DNA from: Mangifera indica
Taxonomy: Eukaryota > Streptophyta > Magnoliopsida > Sapindales > Anacardiaceae
Reading direction: 5' to 3'
DNA: 64,000 bases
NCBI RefSeq assembly: GCF_011075055.1
Contig: NC_058148.1
Span: forward strand, 13,571,969-13,635,968
Below are positions 47,784 to 58,620 of this stretch, piece by piece. Under the pieces are notes generated by a model, which saw nothing but the letters and a program-made list of their open reading frames with translations, searched no databases and was not told the origin of the DNA. A program made the position numbers and the translations under genes. The first letter of the stretch is position 1. Each line of letters starts with the position of its first letter.

Positions 47784-50700
47784 GGTGTTGGTATTTAAAT
47801 GAAATTGAAGGTTGAAAATTGACTTTTTGAAATTTAAAGAGCGAGAATTTATCATTTCAACAAATCTTGGGTGAGAAATATTCTTTTGGCCTTACTAATT
47901 ATGGGAATTTTACTTCATCACTATATAACTTAAGGGTATTATAATTGGTTATATACAAAAAAAGAAAAAAAAAAAAAGTGGTTGGGGAGAATGGTGAGTG
48001 GAATGGAGTAGGTAAAGCTAAAGGAGGGAGAGTAATCTTTGAAACGTTTCTAAAACAGGCTCATATCTCTATAGTTGTGAAGATTCGTAGCTTATTTGTA
48101 GTGCTTTTTGAATCACCAATCTCATTGGAAGAGCCTTATTTCTGTGTCGTTTTTGAGGGGGTTAAATCTAGGCTTGTGGAGCCACCTTGCCACTTTATAA
48201 TATATACTCTTGGATATTCATGTTAAACCATTATTTAATTAGTAGCCTAACTAATTTTTTAAGAATTATAATAACATATATAAATACACAAAAATAGTGG
48301 AAATAATCATCATTTGAACATTTTCTTTCTGTTGGAAAACCAATTCGAGCCCATCTCTATAACCATGTTAGCCACAATAAACCAAATCAATTATATTGGT
48401 TCACTGCCAAATCTTCATCGTTAGACAACTGAAAACCACTACATAAGCCCCCGGAACACTCAACCACAAAGAATATTGAGATAAGCAACTTTACGGCTTT
48501 ATTAAATTGCATCACTCCAGAAGTTCACAAGATCAACAACTATAATACCAAGCTTTCAATCAAGGTGCTTTACCCAATTCAAAATGCATATGTTATACAA
48601 GATTCTCCAGATCTTGGAACATCTTCTCGGGAGGCGTCTCTTCAAGAAAATTGATTTGAGCAACTATGACTAATGATCAATCATAAGGCTAGTAATCGAG
48701 GAACATCTCTTTTTCATTAGACTATAAGAGATGTAGGTAAACATTTTAACCCAATGAAACAAGAAAGCTTCTGCTTAATAGTGAACTTTTCATGAGGATT
48801 TTTCTCTTCTCTTTCATAACAATAAGGGAAAACAATTTTTGTCTTTTTAATCAAGGTTTTTTTTTAAGAGTTGATCATTCACAAGATATATATTGTTATT
48901 ATGAGAGGTTAAAGGAGGTTGACAGATGAAAAATAATGCACACTAACTTTACTGGTTAATATGTTATTTAAGAAATCTAAGGGAGAAATTACTATTTCGA
49001 AAAAAAAAAAAAACAAAGGAAACCCTTGAAGAGTAAATTTTCATGTAAAAAGAGGAAGTGTTCATTGTTTACTTTACAAGATTCAATACGTCAAATCAAT
49101 CTCAATGTCACTTTGAAAAATATAGTGGCCACTGGGATTGTTTTTCAAAAAGTGATAAACAGTTCTCAAAAGATTATAATGTCCTTGTTTTGGGACATTG
49201 CAGGCACGCCCTGGATCCAGTAGTTCCACCTTAAGAACATGATAAAGATTGTGTTCATCCTTGTCACTAAGCATGACAACCTACTCCATCAAATAGAGAG
49301 CTTTTTGGGTATGAATTTTGCATCGGCACTGCAGAGCTTTAAATTTAATGGTTTACATTTAACTCAAGGTCACCAGCTTCAAAAGCAGGTGAGATTTTAC
49401 AACTGCATGAGACAATAACTGTTTCTGTAAAGAAAGAAAAGAAAAGCCATTGAAGATTCGAAGCTGATAACATTCAAAACAGAGCAAAGAAAAAAGTATC
49501 TTATCCAGAGTTTTTCCAATGCTCCCCTCTTTTTATACAGGAAATCATAAGACCCAACGTTATCCCCATTTAGCGAAAAACATATGCGTCTCATCCCTCT
49601 TCCTCGTTTCACACACACCATCCACAAACTTATAAGTAAAGGTGTACATATGTGGTCCAAATACTGTGATCAATTAAGCTCTGGGGCTCATCTTTTTCGA
49701 ATTCTGTCAAAGCAAATGTCTCTCTGGCTCCATTAATAAGCCCCAAAGTCGCTTTGGGGATTGCCCTTTTCACTGTTTTGTGGTCTTGACGTCCTTCATT
49801 TTTTGCTTGGAAACGACACGTCTCTATATGTGAATGCTGAATTAGGGTTTCTGAGCTGTAACCACGTTTTATTTGGAGGAGAAGATGTCATTGTCATCTT
49901 CTACACCTTCGTCAACCTCGTGTTGCATAAATTTAAATTGACCAATTATCTACCTTTATGCGGTAGGTGGAATAAGATTAAGTTCTCTTAATCATGTTTA
50001 ATTTAATTTATTAGCACAGAAAAGTCAAAACCGTTAACCTAAAAGACTTGGTCTTTGAGTGTTTCGCCAAATTATCTATGACCATATGCAGGTTAATTAA
50101 CAAATTAATTAATTGCATAAAGCTTAATTACTTTTGTTCTTAAAAGAACAAATTGGAGTTCTGTAATTATTTATTATAATCTGGTTTCCCTCAGGAGATG
50201 AGATCATCCTGCTTTCATCAGCATACCTGTCTACAGCCAGCCTTATTTCTTTCAGTCTGACCCTAATTTTAAATATAATATAATAGCTTGAGGCAACATT
50301 TCAGCCGCCATCAAGCCGGTCTACTTTTGATTAATTTATGCCAGTATTTCTCCCACATTTGACTGAAAATGTCATTTGGTACTGCGAAGTACTTTGATAT
50401 TTCTATTTTTCTTGGTTTTCCATTGAAATATCAAAATCAGTTTTGCCCACAAGAAGCCACCAAAGTCAATTCATGTACCAAATTTAGAGGAATTTAGGTT
50501 AGTTCTGTGTACCAAATAACTTCATTTTGTAAATTCATTCCGTTGATTATTATGGGGATTTTCATTTTAATTCCTGTTAGTGTTTTTCACGCTTCTTAGA
50601 AAATTCTAACCAGCAATTTGATTAAGCTTCCGAAAAGCTTCCTCCAGTTTGGCTTTCCTTTCACAATTATGGACAAGAAGAGACCGATTAGTGATTAATG

Positions 50701-50994
50701 TAAATAATCATCAATAGGACTGTGTTATTAAAGCTTTAATCGTTCAAGAAAATTCCTTTTATGGTTAAATGCGAAATTCATACTGTTTTTCCCTGTAAAT
50801 TCCTGGTAAAATGGCAGTCTCCAGTGGGGCCAAAAACAACGAGAACCAGGCCCCACCACCCTCTTAAATTAGCTAACACGTCATGATATTATAATTGTGT
50901 TTTACCTTTGGCTTTTTATGATGAAAAATAAAGAACCCCCCACCTACCGATGACAAGCATCTGTTAAGTTTTCAAGTATAGAGAGGTATTATTG

Positions 50995-51723
50995 ATGGAG
51001 AATAACCCCGGTTTATCAAAAACTGATAGAAAAACCATTGAGAGAAATAGAAGAAATCAAATGAAAGCCCTTTTCGCAGAGCTCAATTCTCTTGTACCTC
51101 ATGAAACGCCTATGGTATTTACACTCACCTGATTATGTTAATTTCCTTTTTGCTCAATCGTTATCATTCTTTTAATGGACTTGCAGGAAGCCGCGTCACT
51201 GCCTGATAAGCTCGATGAAGCAGCAAACTACATAAAAAGGTTACAGACGAACTTGGAAAAATTGAAAGAAAGGAAAGACAGCTTAATGGGAATCGAAAAG
51301 CGTCCTAGTAATAGCACAGGCTCGAGCAGTGGCAAAACAACAATGGAGGGATTTAGATCACCGCAAATTGAAATTCGCGAAATTGCTTCTGCTTTGGAGG
51401 TTGTTTTAATAACTGGGTTGGATTTTCACTTCATGTTCAATGAAACCATTCGTTTGCTTCATGAAGAAGGAGCTGAAATTGTCACTGCTAGCTTCTCCGT
51501 TGTTCATGACACTGTCTTCCACACCATACATTTAGAGGTATATATGTATGAAGTATATATAGATATGTATATAAATTTTTTTTTTTTATAAATTTTTTGA
51601 GTTGTTTAGAAATTTGTTTCGGTTTGAATTGTGTAGGTTGGAGATTCTGATCAAGTGGGTAATGGAGCTGCTAGAATATCTCAAAGACTGAAGAAGTTTG
51701 TCCACGATTCTGGTGCATTTTGA
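50995..51723 (+). CDS. bHLH transcription factor, bHLH162-like
   Basis: Three exons, 50995-51114, 51187-51537 and 51637-51723, all phase 0, give 185 aa. The basic region and helix 1 are 'TDRKTIERNRRNQMKALFAELNSLVP' (residues 10-35). The E16 and R20 needed for E-box contact are present, but the usual His four residues before the Glu is Arg. The loop is split by intron 1 after Met40. Helix 2 is 'SLPDKLDEAANYIKRLQTNLEKLKERK' (44-70). The C-terminal half ('IEIREIASALEVVLITGLDFHFMFNETIRLLHEEGAEIVTASFSV') has the ACT-like fold of this subgroup. It is a nuclear factor that binds E-box-type DNA as a dimer. Size, layout and position next to eIF3d all match Arabidopsis bHLH162 (At4g20970) as I recall it. 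The start is the first ATG, which immediately precedes the basic region. Confidence 0.92.
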
Positions 51724-52389
51724 AGTATAATTATGGTGAATTCTCTATATTAAGACCCTAATTACATCAATGGTTAAACTAGTACAAATGTCTCAGACAA
51801 CTGGAGATCTTTTGTTTTAATTCTAAGCATTTTGGGTTAATTTTGTATATCATGGTGCAGCCATAATGAACCCCAACCCTAGTTAAACCGTGTTAATCTG
51901 AACTTAATGAACTATATATTATTCTAGTTAAACTAGCTAGAAGTAGATGCCTTCTGGTTTGTTCTATCAAAGAACTGGTCGGCATCCTCTATTACTATGG
52001 ATTCATTGCCGAGGTACGGCCACCGGATTCGAGAGGACCGGGGGTTGGAACTTGGAAACGGCTTCTTATAATGTGATGAAAAGGAGAAACAAATTAAATC
52101 CGAGTGATATTGTGTAAGATAAGACCTAGAGCTAGGCTTGTTAGAATCATGTGAGAAAATTAAAAGATGAGAGAAACTATGCCTACAGATTAATATTTGG
52201 AAGCACAAGCACCCACTGACTAAGCTGAAATTGGCTGTGCCCATGTTGTTTAATATTAGTTAGGATTATGCTTTTGGAACTGGTTAAGATTAGTCAGGCT
52301 ATAATATTAAGTTGAAAAATATTATTAGGAGTAGTTTTAGCTATGTTGATAAAGTTAATACATCTAGATGTTCATTTGCATACCATGTA

Positions 52390-53720
52390 TATGTTTCTTC
52401 GAGGCCATCATACATATTTTCATTAAATGGCAATGTTTCTTTGAGGTCAATTAAATGGTTTGTTTGTTTGTATCATATTAAACGGGTTTCAACATGCTTA
52501 TCCCTATGCACCATAAGTGTGTGCATCTTGTTCATGCACTTACAATTAATAGATTGTAATTTTTAGTTCTTTTCTTGTTTTATAAATAAAACCTTGATTA
52601 GAACGCACACATACAATAAACTTATACTAAATTAAAGTAAAGATGACGTGTAACCTTTTATCATCATGCATTTTTTCATTAAATAATGTTTATTCGAGAT
52701 CAATAAAAAACTTATTTGTTTGTGTTGTAATGGTCGAGTTTCAACATGTTTATATCTGTTCATCATATGTGTGTCTCCATCATATATATGCAATAGAATT
52801 GTAATTTTTAGTTTTTTTTTTATTCTATAAATAAAATATTGATTAGAACGAACATAAGTTATGAATATGTATGAATCAAAGTAAAATCAAGATGTAACAT
52901 TTTATCACCATGCAATTTTTCATTTACATTACAATGTTTTTTTAAGATCAATTTAAAAACCCATTTGTTTGTGTTGTAGTGGTCAGGTTTCAACATATTT
53001 ATCCCTGTATTCACCGTATGTGTGTCTCATTCATACATATACAATATAATTGTAATTTTTAGTTTTTTTTCTTGTTTTATAAATAAAATCTTGATTAGAA
53101 CACATAAAAAATAATAAATATGTATTAAATCAAATTAAAGAAATGATGTAACCTCTTATAACCATCCAATTTTTCATTAATGACAATGTTCCCTTGAGGT
53201 CAACTAAAGGACCCATTTATTTGTACCATAATGGTTGGGTTTCAAGATATTTATCTATAAGTACCATATACGTGTGTGTGGCTTGTTCATGTATATAAAA
53301 CATAATTGTATTTTTTATTTTTTCTTGTTCTACAATAAAAATCTTAATCAGAACGCATATAGACAAAGAATATATACAAAATTAAAGCAAAGGTGAGATG
53401 TAATCCCTTATCAACATGCATTTTTTCCATTAAGTGGCAATGTTTAACATGCTCATCTCTATCCATCATAGATGTGTGTGTGCTTGGCTCATTTGTGTAC
53501 GTATAATAAAATTATACTTTTTTTGTTATTTTCTTATTCTATAAATAGTCTTGATTAAAATGCGCAAAAACACTGAAAATATATTAAGTGTAAGTAAAAA
53601 CGATATTCCTTCAAGGTCAATCAAAATACCCATTTGTTTGTGATGTTGTGGTCATTGGGTTTCAACATACTTAACCCTATATATCATATCATGTATATAT
53701 GTGTGTGTGTTCTCTTTGGA
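52390..53720. repeat. tandem array, unit about 250 bp, five to six degenerate copies
   Basis: The landmark 'cattaaatggcaatgttt' recurs near 52421, 52677, 52921, 53177 and 53429, giving spacings of about 256, 244, 256 and 252 bp. Each unit then has 'gaggtcaatt', 'ccatttgtttgt', 'gggtttcaacatgcttatccctat', 'atgtgtgtgt' and 'taatttttagtttttttcttgttttataaataaaatcttgattagaacgcacata'-type segments. The fifth unit is shortened and a sixth is partial. No long open frame. Confidence 0.85.
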
Positions 53721-54349
53721 AGAGTAACAATCAACATTAACTCTTCTTTTTCAATGGAGTGTACATGATCTTTTTCCAATTTATCAAAGTTCGTTATTTT
53801 TCACTTCTTTAGTGTCTCAATTTTTTATCAAATTAACCAAATCTACTATTAAATATCAACAAAATATACAACATAATACTTTATCTTGTTTGTAATAGTT
53901 CAAAAATTAGATATCAAGAGTCGAAATAAAATTAAATAAAAACCAAGAGTAACCACAATAAGCAAAACTACGTAAACATACAATAATATGTAATATATAA
54001 GAATTTACAAGAAAAAAGTGATAGATATGTTTTTTTTCTCGAGTTGTCATATTTGATTCTATGATAGTGGAGATTGTTTAGATTAGGGTGGTAAAGTTTT
54101 TCTATTAGTTATGATTATTGCGAATAAATTGTGTCAACACAGATGAAAACATTAATAAAAAAATATATTTATGTTTCGCATGTCTTTTCAATAGTTGTCA
54201 GTTTAGAAAAACCATTCATATTTCATTTTAACTTTGTAAAAGAATACTTTATGTAAAAAAAAAAAAAATCTATTATATTGGATAAATAGAACTTGACAAA
54301 AATGTTCCACTTTATGTGGCTTGTTCAGTTGATTATCTTTTAATAATAA

Positions 54350-54485
54350 AACTATATATATATATATATATTGAGTATATAAAATATGTACATACATTAT
54401 GTGTGAGTGATTTTAAACTAAAGATAAAGTAATATCTAATCATATGATGATACATCATCTTTATACCTATTTTATATACTTGAAA
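54350..54485. repeat. AT-rich MITE copy with (TA)n edge
   Basis: 'aataaaactatatatata' left end, core 'gattttaaactaaagataaagtaatatctaatcatatgatgatacatcat', and right half ending 'tatactt'. Same family as 45113. Edges approximate. Confidence 0.55.
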
Positions 54486-54486
54486 T

Positions 54487-55226
54487 GGTCAAATGACTTA
54501 TTCCCACTCAAAATATCTTGTTTTTTCAAGTTTTTAACCGTTGATTTTGAAAATCTCATTTTGTCACTCATAGGCGGTTAAAGTCAACAAAACTAAAATT
54601 TATTTTCTTTTCCCTCCTAAATTCTAAAAACTAATCATTTTACTTCTAGGTTAAGTTTTAAAAAATAATATTTTCCCCTTAGGTTTTAGTTTTTAAACTC
54701 TGGCACCATCGCCTATGACCTCTCCCTCCCAAAGCTTTCTTTCCCTTCAATAATCTCTCTCTTCTCACCTAGACCTTTGATTGGTATTGATTGAGGTTGG
54801 GTCTTCATCTTGGGAAGACGAAGATGAAGAGCTTCATCTTCCCAACAAAGCTCTTCGTCTTCATTTTTTCAGCTTTAATTTACACTAACTTAAGGTCCAA
54901 GTAAGAGGAGAGAGATCATCGAAGGGAGAGAAAATGTCAAAAGAGAGAGACTACTGGCGATAACACTAAATATGACACTGAAGTTTGAAAACTAAACCCT
55001 AAGAAAAAATGTAATTTTTTAAAACTTGGCTTATGAGAGAAAATGGTTAGTGGGAAAAAGAGAAATAAAATTTAAGTTTATTTTTAATATTACATATGAG
55101 ATGAGGATTTTATTCTTAAAATTAATAAATTTAACCACCTATGAATAAATAAATGAGATATTTAAAGTTAAAATAGTGAAAACTTATAAAAATAATATAT
55201 TTTAAATGAAAATAAGTCATTTGTTC
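54487..55226. mobile_element. fold-back element (about 740 bp)
   Basis: The left end GGTCAAATGACTTATTCCCA and the reverse complement of the right end (GAACAAATGACTTATTTTCA) pair, and the arms continue to pair inward. The centre carries 'cttcatcttgggaagacgaag' and 'cttcatcttcccaac' palindromic blocks, as in the Raf-intron copy. The flanking decamers are similar but not identical. Non-coding. Confidence 0.78.
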
Positions 55227-55252
55227 TATTCAAAATACGCGTATATATATAG

Positions 55253-55442
55253 AGCAATACTATGTGTATCCACTTTGGGTACACAAATGTATACACACTC
55301 ATATGTGTCATCATATGATTGGTTATTGTTTTATTTTTAATTTAAAATCATCCAATCACATGATGACACATATAAATATGTATATATTTATGTACCCAAA
55401 GTGGGTACATATAATTTTATTGATGGGTACACATAGTTTTAT
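55253..55442. repeat. MITE copy, best-preserved of its family
   Basis: The left end 'gcaatactatgtgtatccac' pairs with right-end 'gggtacacatagttttattg'. The internal hairpin 'tgtcatcatatgattgg' / 'ccaatcacatgatgaca' and 'cactttgggtacacaa' / 'tgtacccaaagtgggtaca' pairs are nearly perfect. It ends about 230 bp upstream of the eIF3d start codon. Confidence 0.78.
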
Positions 55443-55560
55443 TGATATATATATATATATATATAAAACATTGCTCATATTTTAGGGCTGTTTGTGTTGG
55501 GCAAATATTCGAAAGACCTCTAGCGTGATGAGTTATACTGGACGTGGGACAATATACCCA

Positions 55561-55629
55561 AGCCCAGTCCACGTCCCACTCAAACCCAAATCCGAAACTA
55601 AACTAGGGTTTTTCAAGTCACTATAAAAA
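55561..55629 (+). promoter_or_regulatory. eIF3d core promoter: site II, telo-box and TATA box
   Basis: AGCCCA (site II TGGGCT on the minus strand) at 55561-55566, TAGGGTTT (telo-box AAACCCTA on the minus strand) at 55604-55611, and TATAAAAA at 55622-55629, 41 bp before the start codon. Telo-box plus site II is the usual pair for plant translation-machinery genes active in dividing cells. The TATA-to-ATG distance implies a very short leader. Confidence 0.65.
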
Positions 55630-55669
55630 CAACGCTTCCTCAACGGACTGAGTTCACTCAGTCGAAGTC

Positions 55670-57385
55670 ATGGTGTCAGGGGAATTTGAGATCGGTGCCG
55701 TGCCTTTTAACCCCGACGGTTGGGGACCGCCAGAATCCACCGCCAACGCCACCTCAACACTCCCTCTTCACGTGCCGTTTGCTCCATTTTCTCGCTCTGA
55801 GAAACTCGGTCGGATCGCAGATTGGACTCGAAATGTTTACGCCAATCAATCTAACCGCCCAAATACAGGCAACAAGAACCCGGCCGACACTGTTTTCGAT
55901 TTTTCAGCCGACGACTCGTTCCCCTTGTCTATAAATCCTGACGATGATTCCTCCTTCCGTCTGGTAGATGGAAAGCCCCCACCCCGCCCCAAGTTCGGCC
56001 CCAAGTGGCGCTTCAACCAGCACCACCGACTTCAGCTCCCGCAACGCCGAGATGAGGAGGTCGAGGCTCGTAAACGCGAGGCAGAGAAGGAGCGGGCCCG
56101 CCGAGATAGGCATTACAATCTCAATCGCTCCAATGTGAACCAGTCGCGTCGCGAAGCTGCAATTTTTAAGTCGTCGGTCGATATTCAACCCGAATGGAAC
56201 ATGCTTGATCAGATTCCGTTTTCGACTTTCTCTAAATTGTCGTTCAATGTCTCGGAGCCTGAAGATTTGTTGCTTTGTGGATCTCTTGAGTACTACGACA
56301 GGTCTTATGATCGCGTGACGCCAAAGAATGAGCGTAGGCTGGAGAGATTCAAGTACCGAAATTTCTTCAAGGTGACTACAACTGACGATCCAGTCATTCG
56401 TAGACTGGCGAATGAAGATAAGGCCACTGTTTTTGCCACCGATGCGATTTTAGCTACGCTCATGTGCGCACCCAGGTCCGTTTATTCGTGGGATATCGTA
56501 ATTCAACGAGTTGGCAATAAATTGTTTTTTGATAAAAGAGATGGCTCTCAGTTAGATTTATTATCTGTGCATGAGACTTCTCAAGAACCGTTGCCTGAAG
56601 CTAAAGATGATATTAACTCGGCTTATTCTTTGGGTGTGGAGGCTGCGTATATTAATCAAAACTTTTCACAGCAAGTTTTGGTGAGAGATGGGAATAAGTT
56701 GACCTTTGATGAGCCGAACCCGTTTGCAACTGAAGGAGAGGAGGTGGCCTCAGTGGCTTATAGGTATAGGAGATGGAAGCTTGATGATGATATGCATCTT
56801 GTTGCTAGGTGTGAGGTACAGAGTGTTGTGGATGTTAACAATCAGAGGTCATTTTTGACACTGAATGCGCTTAATGAGTTTGATTCAAAATACTCTGGTG
56901 TTGACTGGAGGCAGAAGTTAGAGACTCAGAGGGGAGCTGTTTTAGCCACTGAGTTGAAGAACAATGCAAATAAGTTGGCTAAGTGGACAGCACAAGCTTT
57001 GTTGGCAAGTGCAGACTTGATGAAATTGGGATATGTTTCGAGGGTTCACCCACGCGATCATTTTAACCATGTGATATTGGCTGTTATGGGGTATAAGCCT
57101 CGGGATTTTGCAACCCAAATTAATATGAGTACTGCAAATATGTGGGGCATTGTGAAGAGTATTGTGGATTTGTGCATGAAGTTGAATGAGGGGAAGTATG
57201 TGCTTGTTAAGGATCCATCTAAGCCACAAGTGAGGATCTATGAGGTTCCACCGGATGCATTTGAGAATGATTATGTGGAAGAGCCCTTGCCTGAGGAGGA
57301 GCAGGTGCAGCCACCTGTAGAGAATGCTGAGGGAGTTGAAGCAACTAATGATGTAGAGGATAAAGTGCTTGACGCCCAAGCTTAG
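55670..57385 (+). CDS. TIF3D1: eukaryotic translation initiation factor 3 subunit D
   Basis: Intronless gene for 571 aa, a cytosolic subunit of the eIF3 complex that carries a cap-binding pocket in animals. The start 'MVSGEFEIGAVPFNPDGWGPP' is the conserved N-terminus. Residues about 95-165 are a basic, Arg/Glu-rich RNA-binding segment (eIF3 RNA-recognition part). The folded domain follows (about 175-530), with conserved 'WNMLDQIPFSTFSKLSF', 'DLLLCGSLEYYDRSYDRV', 'FFKVTTTDDPVIRRL', 'VFATDAILATLMCAPRSVYSWDIVIQRVGNKLFFDKRDGS', 'DWRQKLETQRGAVLATELKNN' and 'KWTAQALLASADLMKLGYVSRVHPRDHFNHVILAVMGYKPRDFATQIN'. The tail is acidic. Length is close to the plant norm. The Arabidopsis gene is At4g20980, next to bHLH162, as here. 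Codon use is GC-richer at the 5' end than in the rest. Confidence 0.97.
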   Translation: MVSGEFEIGAVPFNPDGWGPPESTANATSTLPLHVPFAPFSRSEKLGRIADWTRNVYANQSNRPNTGNKNPADTVFDFSADDSFPLSINPDDDSSFRLVDGKPPPRPKFGPKWRFNQHHRLQLPQRRDEEVEARKREAEKERARRDRHYNLNRSNVNQSRREAAIFKSSVDIQPEWNMLDQIPFSTFSKLSFNVSEPEDLLLCGSLEYYDRSYDRVTPKNERRLERFKYRNFFKVTTTDDPVIRRLANEDKATVFATDAILATLMCAPRSVYSWDIVIQRVGNKLFFDKRDGSQLDLLSVHETSQEPLPEAKDDINSAYSLGVEAAYINQNFSQQVLVRDGNKLTFDEPNPFATEGEEVASVAYRYRRWKLDDDMHLVARCEVQSVVDVNNQRSFLTLNALNEFDSKYSGVDWRQKLETQRGAVLATELKNNANKLAKWTAQALLASADLMKLGYVSRVHPRDHFNHVILAVMGYKPRDFATQINMSTANMWGIVKSIVDLCMKLNEGKYVLVKDPSKPQVRIYEVPPDAFENDYVEEPLPEEEQVQPPVENAEGVEATNDVEDKVLDAQA

Positions 57386-57919
57386 TGGTAATTTTTATGG
57401 TCTCATTAGGTTACTTTAATCATTGTTATTTAATGAGCTATACTTTTTTGTGACTGGTGAGACTGTTGCAATCACATTTACTTATTTAGGTAAAATAAAA
57501 ATCATGTGCATGTGAATGCTTGTAGATGGCTCCAGTTATAAACTCTGTTTGCATATGTTTCATAGTGATCTAATTTCTTTTCCAAGGTCTTATCTATGGA
57601 TAATGGTTATCTTTGACTAAGACTACTGGTTTATGCTTTCTAATTCATTCTGAATTTTAAGTCTGCCGTGCCAAATTGTGAGCTCAAATTTATCAAATGA
57701 TTTGATAGGTTTCAGCTGTGTTGCAAAATTCGGCCTCAACATTTTACACTAGGCCCTTTTAGTGTTTTAGTTGTGCATTAGATTCATTAGTCAGCTCAGA
57801 AGAAGTTCATTGTTTTGTTTGTAGTTGAAATTGTTGTCTGTCTGCTGATTTTAGGTGATCCTATTCCTACAAATATGATTCCTTGTCCTAATTATGAGGT
57901 AATGTAGAAGTAAACATCT

Positions 57920-58620
57920 TCCTTGTAAATCTCGATCTAGCACCAACAAGATATTTATTCATCTTAGCTGACTATGATTACTTGGAAACCACACTATTAG
58001 TTTGTTTCTATCATAAAATTTCAATGTCTCACTGTTTCAAACTTCATTGATTTTCTTATTTGCAAACTAGCATTCTTGTTCATGGAGACTTTCTGGTCCT
58101 ATAGCTCTCTTTTTGGTCCTCCCATGTAATTAATATCTCTTGCAGTTGCTTCTTATTCATAGTAATGATAGGGCTCTTGATACATCATCAACAAGATAAT
58201 TATCATCTTAGCTGATTATGATAACTTGCAAAATTTCCTATTAGTTTGTTTTTATCATTCAAGTATTGTGTCACGCTGTTTTGAAAAATTCATTGATTTT
58301 CTTATTTCAGAAAAAATGTTTTCTGTCATGGAGAATTACTGGTCTGATAGCCTTCTCTTTGTCCTCCTATGTATTTTATATCTCTTGCAATTTTTTCTTA
58401 CTACCTCTTCAAAGTAATCATAGAAATCTCAATCTGGCACCAACAAAATAATTATCATCTTAGGTGATTGTGATGACTTGCAAATTTCATTGTTAGTTTG
58501 TATCTAGCGTTCATTGATTTTCGTATTCCTTCACGTATTTTCTGTTAGGGAGATTTACTGGTCCTACATTCCTCTTTTTGGTCCTCCTATGTATTTAATA
58601 TCTCTTTAGCAGGATTAAAG
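57920..58620. repeat. tandem repeat, unit about 245 bp, nearly three copies
   Basis: 'caccaacaagatatttattcatcttagctgactatgat' near 57942, 'catcaacaagataattatcatcttagctgattatgat' near 58185 and 'caccaacaaaataattatcatcttaggtgattgtgat' near 58438 start successive units. Each unit also has 'attagtttgtttctatca', 'attgattttcttattt', 'atggaga..tactggtcct' and 'ggtcctcctatgtatttaatatctctt'. The third copy has a deletion. The open frame near 58226 lies inside the array. Confidence 0.85.

Larger units (their letters stand above)
43655..50994. other. intergenic region, no gene supported
   Basis: About 43655-43900 is the likely 3' UTR of the Raf-like kinase. MITE copies lie at 45113-45285 and about 46265-46405. 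About 46540-46830 holds loose direct repeats of a 'gtcactttaattccaaatta'-type unit. A 729-bp inverted-repeat element at 47055-47783 has flanking 25-bp direct repeats. Positions 48451-48651 are open for 67 codons without an ATG and with fairly normal composition, but I do not recognise them. The last few hundred bases are the bHLH promoter. Confidence 0.45.
51724..55669. other. intergenic region: tandem array, MITEs and eIF3d promoter
   Basis: After the bHLH 3' UTR comes a tandem array of about 250-bp units (about 52390-53720). Then follow AT-rich sequence, a MITE copy (about 54350-54485), a fold-back element (54487-55226), another MITE (55253-55442) with a terminal (AT)n run, and the eIF3d promoter. 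No gene is supported. Confidence 0.6.

Noticed and set aside
47945..48226. 93-codon open frame on the plus strand
   Set aside because: Starts in a poly-A stretch with low-complexity Lys, has no family similarity I can recognise, and lies next to a repeat end. A chance frame is more likely.
58226..58451. Open frames downstream of eIF3d
   Set aside because: They lie inside the 245-bp tandem repeat and are not conserved between its copies.
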